In this document: positions 9,301-16,866 of the stretch, piece by piece
Layout of the letters: each line of letters starts with the position of its first letter
Position numbering within the stretch: the first letter of the stretch is position 1
NCBI GenBank assembly: GCA_026713545.1
Contig: JAPOOG010000111.1
Span: 1-53,932 of the forward strand
Direction: 5' to 3'
Length of the DNA stretch: 53,932 nucleotides
DNA from: Bryobacterales bacterium
Lineage (GTDB): Bacteria; Acidobacteriota; Terriglobia; Bryobacterales; UBA6623
Notes under the pieces: model-generated
What the model was told of the DNA's origin: nothing
Seen by the model: only the letters and a program-made list of their open reading frames with translations
Database searches by the model: none
Program-made: the position numbers and the translations under genes

Positions 9301-9522
9301 CTCGCGACGGCTCATGAGCTCAAGCCGGAAAGCCATGAAATCCTGGTCGGCAGTTACCGCCATTACCTTGACAACTTCCAGACCGACCGGCGCGCTGCGC
9401 TCGATCTGGTTCGACAGGGTGAATCCGAGCGTGACCAGGCGCTGGACGTCGCTCAACTCGCCTCCTATACCACCGTCGCGAGCCTGATCTTGAATCTGGA
9501 CGAGACGATTACGAAGGAATAG
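6355..9522 (+). CDS. PSD1 / DUF1549 / LamG / DUF1553 protein (planctomycete cytochrome C type), copy 1
   Basis: A 1055-residue exported protein. A signal peptide spans about residues 8-29. The PSD1 (planctomycete cytochrome c) domain follows, with a CYTCH haem-type motif at 47-51. DUF1549 covers about 145-360, including the conserved CARCHDHKYDP motif. A LamG-like concanavalin domain lies at about 430-640 (FDGKSYIDAGDV, FTLSAWIYP). DUF1553 forms the rest (NPLTARVTVNRFWQ, LDWLAAEFVESGWDVK, RETRTNTPLQALNLMND). The family is abundant in Planctomycetota, Verrucomicrobiota and Acidobacteriota and is nearly always followed by DUF1501, as here. The function is unproven; a surface-associated role in polysaccharide use is commonly inferred. 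Confidence 0.9.
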   Translation: MTDHLAGSVARVLGVLGSLLVVCGAAAASEDRVSFNADIRPIFSDRCYTCHGPDSNNRKTPLRFDTQEGAVQDLGGRFAIVSGDVRKSEIIKRLTTEDPIRRMPPAYEGHAKLSDREIDLVRRWIEQGAEWQSHWSFTPPERPGLPPVTGRAVNGIDHFVLERLEREGLSASPEADRATLIRRVTLDLTGLPPTPEELDDFLRDTSTDAYEKVVDRLLVSPRYGERMAVRWLDSARYADTNGYQTDAERYMWRWRDWVIKAFNDNMPFDQFTVEQIAGDMLPSPTLDQLIATGFNRNHRGNGEGGIIEEEYAVEYVVDRVETTSTVWLGLTMGCARCHDHKYDPLTQKEFYRFFAYFNNVPEKGKAFKYGNSPPFMPAPTPEHLTELDGLEEKVGKAKRKFDELEPEIQAALEQWEASLVQSDFVDWTLWDNLIAHYRLDGAVAGQTPRAPEARAKLVAGLPQFKKGKIGQANSFDGKSYIDAGDVADFRFQEDFTLSAWIYPTAANGAILSRTSESTTEIKGYGIYLVDAKVQFNLVTRWLDDSTRVETAEPLVLNRWHHVSAVYDGSRLAKGAVVYLNGKPAEMTVVVDTLNQAFGVNEPLRIGAVAGPGARFRGLMDDVRVYDRALRPDELAVVATESPLNEIARLKPDKRTAAQGDKLRLAFLDEYAPAHIREAWETLTAIRKQREAFIKSFPTVMVMKEREVTRPTHLLVRGQYDLPGEKVAPGVPAALPPIPEGVPNNRLGLARWLVSPSNPLTARVTVNRFWQSYFGAGLVKTVEDFGSQGEWPTHLELLDWLAAEFVESGWDVKQLQKMIVMSATYRQSSRVTPDLASKDPGNRLLARGPRVRLPAEVVRDQALAISGLLVEEIGGPSVKPYQPAGLWTELAGGRDYEQGHGNDLYRRSIYTFWKRAVPPPQMLNFDSAGREACTVRETRTNTPLQALNLMNDVTFVEASRKLAERMMTEGGRTPQERIGYGYRLATAHELKPESHEILVGSYRHYLDNFQTDRRAALDLVRQGESERDQALDVAQLASYTTVASLILNLDETITKE

Positions 9523-9553
9523 CACTTATCGATTGAAGCCGGGAGAGATGCCC

Positions 9554-11020
9554 ATGAATCCGCTCGTTGAACGCCACCTTCAAATGACGCGACGCCACTT
9601 CTTCGGCTTGAGCAGCACCGGTATCGGAACGGCGGTTCTTTCGTCTCTGCTGAATGACGGTCTCTCGGCCGCGTCGGCGCGCATGGACGGCCCCGGCAGC
9701 AGCGGGGGCCTCCCCGGGCTGCCCCACTTCGCTCCGAAGGCGAAGCGCGTCATCTACCTCTTCCAGTCAGGTGGGCCGTCGCAGATGGACTTGTTCGACT
9801 ACAAGCCCAAGCTCGACGACATGCGCGCCACCGAGCTGCCCGACTCCATCCGCAAGGGCCAGCGGCTCACCGGCATGACTGCGACACAGACCAGCTTCCC
9901 GGTCGCGCCGTCGATCTTCGAGTTCAAGCAGCGCGGCGAATCCGGCGCCTGGATCAGCGATCTTATGCCGCACGTCGTGAAGGTCGCCGATAATCTCTCG
10001 TTCGTTAAATCGATGCACACTACGGCCATCAACCATGACCCGGCCGTGACGTTCTTCCAGACCGGGTTTCAATTGGCTGGCCGGCCGAGCATCGGAGCCT
10101 GGCTCTCCTACGGCTTGGGTACGCTCAACAAAGATCTTCCGTCGTTCGTCGTCATGGTCTCGCAGGGCGAGGGCCGTAGCGGGCAACCACTCTACGATCG
10201 GCTTTGGGGAAGCGGTTTTCTGCCGACGAGATACCAGGGCGTGAAATTCCGAGGCGTCGGCGATCCGGTTCTGTATTTGTCGAACCCGCCTGGCATCGAT
10301 CCGGGAGTTCGCCGCCGATTCCTCGACGATCTGGCGAAGATGAACGAACTGAAGCACGACGATTTCGGTGACCCGGAAATCTCGACGCGCATTGCGCAGT
10401 ATGAGATGGCCTATCGCATGCAAAGCTCCGTGCCCGAATTGACCGACCTGTCCGGTGAATCGGAAAAAACATTCGAAGCCTACGGACCCGATTCACGCAA
10501 GCGAGGGACCTACGCCGCCAACTGTCTGTTGGCGCGGAGGCTCGCCGAACGCGGGGGGCGCTTCGTGCAACTTTTCCACCGCGGCTGGGACCAGCACACC
10601 GAGCTGCCCAAAGGCATTCGGCTTCAAGCGAAGGACACGGATCAGCCCACCGCCGCGCTGATCCAGGACCTGAAAGATCGCGGCATGCTCGAAGATACGC
10701 TCGTGATTTGGGGCGGCGAGTTCGGCCGCACCGTTTATAGCCAGGGCCGCCTCACCGAAGACGACTACGGCCGCGATCACCACCCGCGCTGCTTCACCAT
10801 CTTCATGGCGGGAGGCGGCATCCAGCCCGGAATCAGCTACGGCGAGACGGATGACTACGGCTATAACATCACGAAAGATCCTGTGGACGTCCACGACCTT
10901 CACGCGACGATCCTGCACCTGCTCGGCGTCGAGCACACCAAGCTCACTTTCAAATATCAGGGCCGTCACTTCCGCCTGACGGATGTTCACGGCAATGTGG
11001 TCAAGCCGCTGTTGACCTAG
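9554..11020 (+). CDS. DUF1501 (sulfatase-fold) Tat-exported protein, copy 1
   Basis: A 488-residue DUF1501 protein, structurally related to the alkaline phosphatase/sulfatase superfamily. The twin-arginine signal TRRHFFGLSSTGIG lies near the N-terminus. Typical blocks follow: YLFQSGGPSQMDLFDYKP, INHDPAVTFFQTG, WGGEFGRTVYSQG and GRDHHPRCFTIFMAGGG. The start at 9554 (MNPLVERHL) was chosen because GGGAG at 9541-9545 is correctly spaced for it and too close to the ATG at 9548. It starts 31 bases after the PSD1 gene stop, so the two are one operon. A second pair occurs inverted at 18.6-23.2 kb. Confidence 0.9.
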   Translation: MNPLVERHLQMTRRHFFGLSSTGIGTAVLSSLLNDGLSAASARMDGPGSSGGLPGLPHFAPKAKRVIYLFQSGGPSQMDLFDYKPKLDDMRATELPDSIRKGQRLTGMTATQTSFPVAPSIFEFKQRGESGAWISDLMPHVVKVADNLSFVKSMHTTAINHDPAVTFFQTGFQLAGRPSIGAWLSYGLGTLNKDLPSFVVMVSQGEGRSGQPLYDRLWGSGFLPTRYQGVKFRGVGDPVLYLSNPPGIDPGVRRRFLDDLAKMNELKHDDFGDPEISTRIAQYEMAYRMQSSVPELTDLSGESEKTFEAYGPDSRKRGTYAANCLLARRLAERGGRFVQLFHRGWDQHTELPKGIRLQAKDTDQPTAALIQDLKDRGMLEDTLVIWGGEFGRTVYSQGRLTEDDYGRDHHPRCFTIFMAGGGIQPGISYGETDDYGYNITKDPVDVHDLHATILHLLGVEHTKLTFKYQGRHFRLTDVHGNVVKPLLT

Positions 11021-11244
11021 CCGTCGCCCGCCCGCACCAGATCAGCCTTCACCCGAGCCGAAAAGCTTTGGCGGAAATTCCGCGTGAATCATCGTAAGGA
11101 TTCTTCCATGGTGACTCGCTTCCACAGGGCCGCCGGTGTGAGGAGCTTCGTCAGGTAACTGAAGAAAGCGGTCTTGAAACGCATCGGTCGTTCATTTCGC
11201 GGGCTGCCGCCCACACCGCATCATCGCCATCGCCTCGAACATTC

Positions 11245-11622
11245 ATGGACAAAGCTGTCAGCATCTATGACCTTATTGGAGAAGAGGGCTTCCAGCGCCT
11301 CATCCGCGCCTTTTACCGGCAAGTCCCCGATGACCCCATCCTGGGACCGATGTATCCGTCCGAAGATCTCGCCGGCGCCGAACAGCGCCTGCGCGATTTT
11401 TTGATCTTCCGATTCGGCGGCCCGCCACGCTATATCGAGCAGCGCGGCCACCCGCGCCTCAGAATGCGTCACTTCCCCTTTGCCATCGATCAGAATGCGC
11501 GCAACCGATGGGTCCGACTGATGGACAACGCCCTGGAAGAAACAGCCCTGCCCGAGCCCGTGACGGAAGCCCTCAGGGAGTTCTTCCATGACACCGCCAC
11601 CTTCATGATCAATCGGCGGTGA
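11245..11622 (+). CDS. Group II truncated haemoglobin
   Basis: A 125-residue cytosolic haem protein of the truncated globin family, which binds O2 or NO. The block FGGPPRYIEQRGHPRLRMRHFPFAI is highly typical of group II (TrbO/GlbO), with the proximal histidine in the MRHFPF motif. The C-terminal helix FFHDTATFMINR is complete. The length matches the family. The gene is convergent with hflX (15 bases apart) and lies 224 bases after DUF1501; that gap contains a small palindrome GCGGAA-A-TTCCGC at 11071-11083. Confidence 0.9.
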   Translation: MDKAVSIYDLIGEEGFQRLIRAFYRQVPDDPILGPMYPSEDLAGAEQRLRDFLIFRFGGPPRYIEQRGHPRLRMRHFPFAIDQNARNRWVRLMDNALEETALPEPVTEALREFFHDTATFMINRR

Positions 11623-11637
11623 TCGCGGCGGCTTTGA

Positions 11638-12984
11638 TCAGCGAGAGTCGTGTGCTCGCTTGACCGCTTGCTCGGTCAAGCGTTGATGAACCGATGCGGC
11701 CGCTTCCGCCGTCACTTCGACGCCTTCTTCATCGTCCACTCGTTCCGTAATGCGGCCGTGGCCGTAGAGAAACGAAAGCTTGTCCGCTTCGGTGTGCGGG
11801 AAGCGGTATCTGACCGTCGAGAGGGGGTCTCCCGGCAAGGACCCGTCCATTGCAACCAGCAGTTGATCGAGTCCCTCGTTCTTCAGAGCCGAGATCGCCA
11901 CCACATCGAGGTGTTCCCCGGCTGCGATCTCGCTGGCCCGAATCCGCTCGGCTTCATCGAGAGTTATGCGGTCGCACTTGTTCAACACCAGGATCTGCGG
12001 CTTGTCCCTGGCATCCAGTTCCTCCAGCACCTTGTTGACTTCCTGGATGTGCGCGCGCCGCTGGGGACTCGATACGTCGACCACGTGGAGGCACATCACC
12101 GCCTCTGTCACTTCTTCCAAGGTCGCGCGAAAAGCGCGTACCAGGCCCGGAGGCAATCGGGATATGAAGCCGACCGTGTCGGAAACCAGCACGCGGCGAT
12201 GGGACGGAAGTTCGAAGGCGCGGATCGTCGGATCCAGCGTCGCGAACATGCGCGCGTCGGCCAGAACGTTGCCCGAAGTCAGCGCGTTGAACAACGTCGA
12301 CTTGCCCGCATTGGTGTAACCGACCAGAGCGACGGTCGTCAGCGGCACCGCGCTGCGTTTCTTGCGCTGCCGGCCGCGATGAGCGCGCACGGATTCGAGT
12401 TGCGCTTCGAGTTTCGCGATTCTCCTTCCGATGCGGCGGCGATCCGTCTCGAGTTGCGTCTCACCCGGCCCGCGAGCGCCGATGCCTCCGGCCAGCCGAG
12501 ACATCTCGACGCCGCGTCCGGTCAACCTCGGAGCCAGGTATTGCAACTGGGCCAGCTCGACCTGCAAGCTGCCTTCTCTCGTCCGCGCATGACCTGCGAA
12601 GATGTCGAGAATCAACTGCGTGCGGTCCAGCACGCCTAGATCTAGCTGTTTCTCGAGGTTGCGCAGTTGCGTCGCCGTGAGTTCGTGATCGAACAGAACG
12701 AAGTCGGCGTCAAACTCGTTGGCGGCTATCCTCAACTCATCGATCTTGCCGCGCCCGATCAGCGTAGCGGAGTCGGGCTTGTCGCGAACCTGCATTACCG
12801 CATCGACGACCTCGGCGCCCGCGCTGACGGCAAGTTCGGCGAGCTCTGCCAGAGACTCCTCGGCTTCTTCGATAGCCGCAGCTTGCCCTTTGCCGCGCAG
12901 AGCAATCCCCGCGAGCACGCATTTCTCCCGTTCGTCGCCGCTTGCCGACAACGAACGAACCGTGGCTAAGCGTTGTCTCGCCAT
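11638..12984 (-). CDS. hflX: Ribosome-associated GTPase HflX
   Basis: A 448-residue GTPase of the HflX subfamily, which binds the large ribosomal subunit and rescues or splits stalled ribosomes under stress. The N-terminal HflX domain (ATLIGRGKIDELR, LDRTQLILDIFAGHARTREG) is followed by a glycine-rich GGIGARGPGETQLETDRR linker. The G domain has G1 VGYTNAGKST at about 221-230, G3 DTVGF near 269 and G4 NKCD near 340. In many bacteria hflX directly follows hfq. Here hfq is upstream on the same strand, but two dispersed repeats fill the 427-base gap between them. Confidence 0.95.
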   Translation of the reverse strand: MARQRLATVRSLSASGDEREKCVLAGIALRGKGQAAAIEEAEESLAELAELAVSAGAEVVDAVMQVRDKPDSATLIGRGKIDELRIAANEFDADFVLFDHELTATQLRNLEKQLDLGVLDRTQLILDIFAGHARTREGSLQVELAQLQYLAPRLTGRGVEMSRLAGGIGARGPGETQLETDRRRIGRRIAKLEAQLESVRAHRGRQRKKRSAVPLTTVALVGYTNAGKSTLFNALTSGNVLADARMFATLDPTIRAFELPSHRRVLVSDTVGFISRLPPGLVRAFRATLEEVTEAVMCLHVVDVSSPQRRAHIQEVNKVLEELDARDKPQILVLNKCDRITLDEAERIRASEIAAGEHLDVVAISALKNEGLDQLLVAMDGSLPGDPLSTVRYRFPHTEADKLSFLYGHGRITERVDDEEGVEVTAEAAASVHQRLTEQAVKRAHDSR

Positions 12985-13046
12985 GGAGATCGTTGGTTTG
13001 TCCCCGTTACGTGCGGGCAGAGGTCACGCGGGCGACGGCTCGCCAT

Positions 13047-13135
13047 CTGACCTGAAACATCCTGTTTATCAAGCCGGGTTGACACCCATCCGGATGTTTC
13101 CTGCTTGTATGATCCGCCCACGGGCGGAGGAAAAA
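13047..13135. repeat. Palindromic intergenic repeat, family A copy 2
   Basis: It aligns with 5467-5555. The inverted arms GAAACATCC and GGATGTTTC are perfect here and enclose an inner GGTTGACACCC. The 3' part has CCGCCCACGGGCGG. It directly abuts the family B element that starts at 13136. Confidence 0.75.
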
Positions 13136-13340
13136 CTAGCCTGCATTTTTTACCACGTGGCGAGGTGAAGTGCGTGAGAGGGTCGCCAGGACGAGGCGCG
13201 AGCCGGGCGGAGGAAAAAGGCGCGCGCAGGCGTACTTGACAGTACGTCGAGCACGGCAAGCAAGCGTTGCGAAGGAAAAGCGAAGTCATGGCGGTCGTAT
13301 CGCGTGCTTCCCCCGTCGGGTGGTGAGACATACAGGCTAG
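13136..13340. repeat. MITE-like repeat, family B copy 1 (between hfq and hflX)
   Basis: A 205-base non-coding element bounded by CTAG on both sides. The left end is CTAGCCTGCAT and the right end ACAGGCTAG, each followed inward by a TCACCAC/GTGGTGA-type arm (the left arm here is TTACCAC). The centre holds the palindrome CGTAC-TTGACA-GTACG. The whole unit is an imperfect inverted repeat. Its ends match those of the copy split by the IS at 33.3-34.9 kb. Confidence 0.8.
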
Positions 13341-13411
13341 CCCTTGCCACAAGGCTTGCGACCGGCGTTTTCGCCGTTTCTCTCGTGATGTTTCTACGAG
13401 GCGCGACTCGA

Positions 13412-13744
13412 TCAACCAGAGCCCACCGAAGACTCGGCAACTCCAACTGGTGCCTTGGATTCGCTCGGCGCCGGTAGCGGCCGATGACTTTCCGATCCCC
13501 GCTGCGACTCGGATGAGCGATAGGAACTCCCACCGCGGTAGTGCTGTTTCGGGGTCACGACCGTAGAAATCGCGTGCTTGAAGATCAACTGTTCCTGATG
13601 GTTCGTTTCAAAAACCACACAGTACTTGTCGAATCCCCTCACACGTCCGGAAAGCTTCACGCCGCTGGTGAGATAAATCGTGACCGGAACCCTTTCTTTA
13701 CGAGCATTGTTGAGGAAACCGTCTTGCAGGTTTTGACTGGACAT
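13412..13744 (-). CDS. hfq: RNA chaperone Hfq
   Basis: A 110-residue Hfq, the hexameric Sm-like chaperone that pairs small RNAs with mRNAs. The start at 13744 gives [46 protein letters not shown], containing the Sm1 motif. Sm2 follows as [14 protein letters not shown] (family consensus YKHAIST). The last 35 residues are a Ser/Pro-rich disordered tail. A longer in-frame extension upstream has no family match and was not used. Confidence 0.95.
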   Translation of the reverse strand: MSSQNLQDGFLNNARKERVPVTIYLTSGVKLSGRVRGFDKYCVVFETNHQEQLIFKHAISTVVTPKQHYRGGSSYRSSESQRGSESHRPLPAPSESKAPVGVAESSVGSG

Positions 13745-14011
13745 ATCGCGCCACGCACCATCCTGGGAACACTGCTCGATGAGTTGTTCCCAAAAAGAAG
13801 AAGGGGTTAAAAAAAGCGCAATCGCCACCCCGTCAACGCCATGTCATTGTAGGGCAACAACCGCCATGTCGCAACGCAATCGTAACCCTGTTCGAGAAAC
13901 CCTTTTCTGCTGAGAAGACCTATGAGCCTGCCTTGTTCACGACTTGTAGGGAAGCCTCCTGAAGCGCCAGCCTCCGGCCCGAGGGCATGCAGGCTGACGG
14001 TACAATGAGAT

Positions 14012-14908
14012 TTGTCTTTGCCCATCATTCGCGAGATCGGAGCGGCGTTCCGCAATCTCGATCCCGAAGAAGTTCGCCGGATGTCGGAACGTCCGATCAG
14101 CATGGGTGTTCTGGCCGCTGATGACGATCTGTACTCGCTCATCCTTTCCTTTCTGATTCCGCCGGAGACCTCCGAGGCTAAGGCGCGGCAAGCGTTCGAT
14201 TGCATATTGCGCGTCGCGGAAGACAAGGACTTCGGCCGCTGTGACCTCGGCTTGGCGCAGTCGGGAATCCCTCATCCCGAGCACTTCTACGCTTTCGAAT
14301 CCCGCATGCCCTCGGCGACCGTCAAGCTCATTCTTGGCGACCACGAAGACCTCTGGGTACCCCTCGCCAAGCGCTTTCTCCCGTTCCGCGAGGCTGCGAT
14401 ACAACGCATCATCTGGAAAAGCAGCAAGGAGAACGCATACTTCACGGTGGCCACGGCGCTGCCCAATGTCGTGCCCAGTATCTTCACCCTGCCGTGGGCT
14501 ATCGGAGAGTTTGCGTCCGACACGGCTTTCCTCACCATGAACCAGGTGCGCATGGCGTTTCTGATTGCCGCCGCCAGCGATAGCGACGTCGGCTACAAGC
14601 GCCAGAAGACACAGATCGGCTCCATCGTCGCGGCGGCTTTCGGTTGGCGGGCCATCGCGAGAGAGATGGTGTCGAAGGTTCCCGCGGGCGGCGGGTTGGT
14701 GTCGAAAGGCCTCGTCTCGTTTGCCGGGACCTACGTCGTGGGCGTCGGTTTGGACCGCGTTTTGCGCTTCGGACGCCATCTCACCCGTGAGGAGAAGCGC
14801 CAACAGTACGCCTACGCTTTCGAGCGGGGCCGCGAAGCCGTCCACCAGATCGTGGAGCGTCTCACCGGACTCGGCGGTTCGACCGCCAGCGCCCGTGCGG
14901 TATCCTGA
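14012..14908 (+). CDS. Conserved hypothetical protein with DUF697-like C-terminal region
   Basis: A 298-residue protein, probably cytosolic or membrane-associated. The middle has moderately hydrophobic segments (ALPNVVPSIFTLPWAIGEF, MAFLIAAASDSDVGYK). The C-terminal IGSIVAAAFGWRAIAREMVSKVPAGGGLVSKGLVSFAGTYVVGVGLDR is reminiscent of DUF697, a domain often linked to GTPases. The start at 14012 is a TTG with no convincing alternative upstream, so it is uncertain. The next gene begins 20 bases downstream. Function unknown. Confidence 0.6.
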   Translation: MSLPIIREIGAAFRNLDPEEVRRMSERPISMGVLAADDDLYSLILSFLIPPETSEAKARQAFDCILRVAEDKDFGRCDLGLAQSGIPHPEHFYAFESRMPSATVKLILGDHEDLWVPLAKRFLPFREAAIQRIIWKSSKENAYFTVATALPNVVPSIFTLPWAIGEFASDTAFLTMNQVRMAFLIAAASDSDVGYKRQKTQIGSIVAAAFGWRAIAREMVSKVPAGGGLVSKGLVSFAGTYVVGVGLDRVLRFGRHLTREEKRQQYAYAFERGREAVHQIVERLTGLGGSTASARAVS

Positions 14909-14928
14909 TCAGTCTGTTGCACTCCGAT

Positions 14929-15348
14929 ATGGCGCGCCGCACCCTCTGGACGGTCCTGCTGCTGCTCACGGTTGTCCTTGATCTGCTCGCTGCCGGTGAC
15001 ACCATCATCCGTGGCCGGCTCGCCGACCCGCCCGGACAACATCCGCCCGCTGGTCATGCGCTTGTGTTCGTCACCGATCAGGGACAAGAACTGGCGCTGG
15101 AAGGCGACGAGTACTCGACAAGCCAACTGACCGACCCGGAACTCAAGGACCGTTACTGGGAGCTTCGCGGCCATCTCAAACCCTCCGGCGTCTTCAAGGT
15201 GCTGCGGCTGTTCACGGTGAAAGACGACAAGCTGTTTCGCGTAACCTACTTCTGCGTGATCTGCAACATCCGCAGCCATCACCACGGCCTCTGCATGTGC
15301 TGCCAGGACGAAACCGAACTGCAAGAGCTCCCCGCGGCCGAACCATGA
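14929..15348 (+). CDS. Small exported Cys/His-rich protein of unknown function
   Basis: A 139-residue protein starting MARRTLWTVLLLLTVVLDLLAAGDT, a clear signal peptide. The mature part has a beta-rich middle (ITDQGQELALEG-like region, ELRGHLKPSGVFKVLRLFTVKDDKLFRVTYF), then a compact metal-ligand-rich end, CVICNIRSHHHGLCMCCQDE, with five cysteines and three histidines. The spacing suggests binding of a metal ion or iron-sulfur cluster, but no family is recognised. Its stop overlaps the start of the epimerase-like gene (ATGA), implying translational coupling. Confidence 0.65.
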   Translation: MARRTLWTVLLLLTVVLDLLAAGDTIIRGRLADPPGQHPPAGHALVFVTDQGQELALEGDEYSTSQLTDPELKDRYWELRGHLKPSGVFKVLRLFTVKDDKLFRVTYFCVICNIRSHHHGLCMCCQDETELQELPAAEP

Positions 15349-16409
15349 CTCTGTGCACGATCGTGCGTGTGGTTCTCTTTCTTCCGCTCGCCATGTCCGC
15401 ACTCGCTCAACCCTACACGGCTCAGAAGACGACCGCTGACGGCATCCCTATCGTTCGACTCCATGACAACGAGCGGGACATTGTCGTCTCGATTGCGCCG
15501 ACCCTCGGAAACAACGCCTACGAGATGATCCTTGGCGGCAGGAACGTCTTCTGGTTTCCCTACGAATCCGTTGCCGACTTCGCTCGCGAGCCGAAGCTCT
15601 GCGGAAACCCCTTTCTCGCTCCGTGGGCAAACCGCCTGGACGAGGATGGGTTCTATTTCGAAGGCAAGCACTATCTGCTAGACAAACATCTCGGCAATCT
15701 GCTCCACGACGGCAACGGCCTTCCAATCCACGGTTTGCTTCTCTATCGGCCTGAATGGGAGGTCGTCGAGTTGGAAGCGACTGCAGAGGAAGCGTACGTC
15801 ACGAGCCGGTTCGTATTCGCGAGGCATGCGGAGTTGCTCGCTCACTTCCCGTTCGCGCATCAGATCGATATGACGTATCGGCTCCGAGCAGGTGCGCTGG
15901 CAATCGAAACGCGCATCGTGAATCAAGGCTCGCAGACCATGCCGCTCTCGGTCGGCTATCACCCTTACTTCCAGATTCACGATGCTCCCCGCGACGCCTG
16001 GACTGTCCGACTGCCGGTAGAGCACATCTGGACATTGACGGACCGGCTCGTCCCCACCGGAGGCACTCAACCGGTTCGCAACGTATTCCCCAACCCGGAG
16101 CGAATCTCGCTCGCCGGAACGTTTCTCGATCACGTCTTCGGAGGCCTTCGCCGCGCTGCCGATGGAACCGCCCGGTTTGCCGTGCAGGGCAAACAGCAAA
16201 CCATCGAGGTTCGCTACGGGGAAAAATACCGCGAGGCGGTCGTCTATGCCCCTCCCGGCAAGGAGCGCGCATTCATCTGCTTTGAACCGATGAGCAGCAT
16301 CACGAACGCTTTCAACCTGGCTCATCGAGGCCGATACGATCACCTCCAAAGCATTCCGGCGGGCGGAGAATGGATGGAGACCTACTCCATCCACCCCAGC
16401 GGATTCTAG
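15345..16409 (+). CDS. Exported aldose 1-epimerase-like protein
   Basis: A 354-residue protein of the galactose mutarotase-like superfamily. The ATG at 15345 overlaps the preceding stop and yields a signal peptide (MTLCTIVRVVLFLPLAMSALAQ), unusual for a normally cytosolic enzyme. Family features are NRLDEDGFYFEGKHY, an IHGLL histidine, the GYHPYFQI catalytic-histidine block, and FEPMSSITNAFN, where the glutamate is the likely general base. It probably interconverts anomers of free or oligomeric sugars in the periplasm. The stop codon TAG is also the left CTAG end of a family B repeat. Confidence 0.8.
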   Translation: MTLCTIVRVVLFLPLAMSALAQPYTAQKTTADGIPIVRLHDNERDIVVSIAPTLGNNAYEMILGGRNVFWFPYESVADFAREPKLCGNPFLAPWANRLDEDGFYFEGKHYLLDKHLGNLLHDGNGLPIHGLLLYRPEWEVVELEATAEEAYVTSRFVFARHAELLAHFPFAHQIDMTYRLRAGALAIETRIVNQGSQTMPLSVGYHPYFQIHDAPRDAWTVRLPVEHIWTLTDRLVPTGGTQPVRNVFPNPERISLAGTFLDHVFGGLRRAADGTARFAVQGKQQTIEVRYGEKYREAVVYAPPGKERAFICFEPMSSITNAFNLAHRGRYDHLQSIPAGGEWMETYSIHPSGF

Positions 16410-16519
16410 CCTGCCTTTCTCACCACGCGGCGAGCTGAACTGCGTGAGAGGGCCGCCAGGACGAGGCGCGCGCCGCTTGGCGCGCGCAGGCGTACTTGAC
16501 GGTACGTCGAGCACGGCCA
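16406..16519. repeat. MITE-like repeat, family B copy 2, right half missing
   Basis: It begins CTAGCCTGCCTTTCTCACCAC, continues with AAGTGCGTGAGAGG (here AACTGCGTGAGAGG) and the GGACGAGGCGCG block, and reaches the central CGTACTTGACGGTACG and GAGCACGGC. Similarity stops near 16519, so only the left half and the centre remain. The CTAG includes the stop codon of the epimerase-like gene. Confidence 0.75.
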
Positions 16520-16584
16520 CCAGCGGCCGACCATCCTTGGCGGCGCTACCCGCCCGTAAAAAAAAACGGCGCGGCGGCGCGGTA

Positions 16585-16635
16585 GGCTGTGGAAATGACG
16601 GAAATCGCTGACGCGATTCCCACATTCCCACAGCC
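16585..16635. repeat. Long imperfect hairpin upstream of kamA-like gene
   Basis: Arms GGCTGTGG-(A)AATG...GGAAATCGC and GCGATTCCC...CATTCCCACAGCC pair over about 20 positions with few mismatches around a TGAC loop. No T-run follows. The element may be a REP-like repeat or a regulatory hairpin. Confidence 0.5.
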
Positions 16636-16708
16636 ACGACGACGACGATTCTCTCTTGACGTACAAGGGAACATTTCTATTGGGCGTTGACAAGCGCCTC
16701 ACCGCTTC

Positions 16709-16737
16709 TTGACAGGTTTGCCCTGATATGTTTTACT
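16709..16737 (+). promoter_or_regulatory. Candidate sigma70-type promoter for the KamA-family gene
   Basis: A perfect TTGACA (16709-16714) is followed after 17 bases by TTTACT (16732-16737), an acceptable -10. It lies about 130 bases upstream of the TTG start at 16867, which has AAGGAGA at a good distance. A second TTGAC lies near 16656. Assigned by pattern only. Confidence 0.35.
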
Positions 16738-16866
16738 GAACCCGCCCTGATCCTTCGCGAGAAGTCATCGTGCCCTGCCACGGCACGGCGTCTTCATTCG
16801 CACTCTTTTTTTGTTGAGCCGCAAGATCCTGCTCACGAGTAGTGATGTCTTACAAGGAGACCAATT

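Noticed and set aside
11085-11180. Minus-strand peptide KTAFFSYLTKLLTPA, similar in look to KTAYFASFGVPATPW at about 51.87-51.93 kb
   Set aside because: The resemblance is short and could be chance; no family or repeat boundary could be drawn around either stretch.
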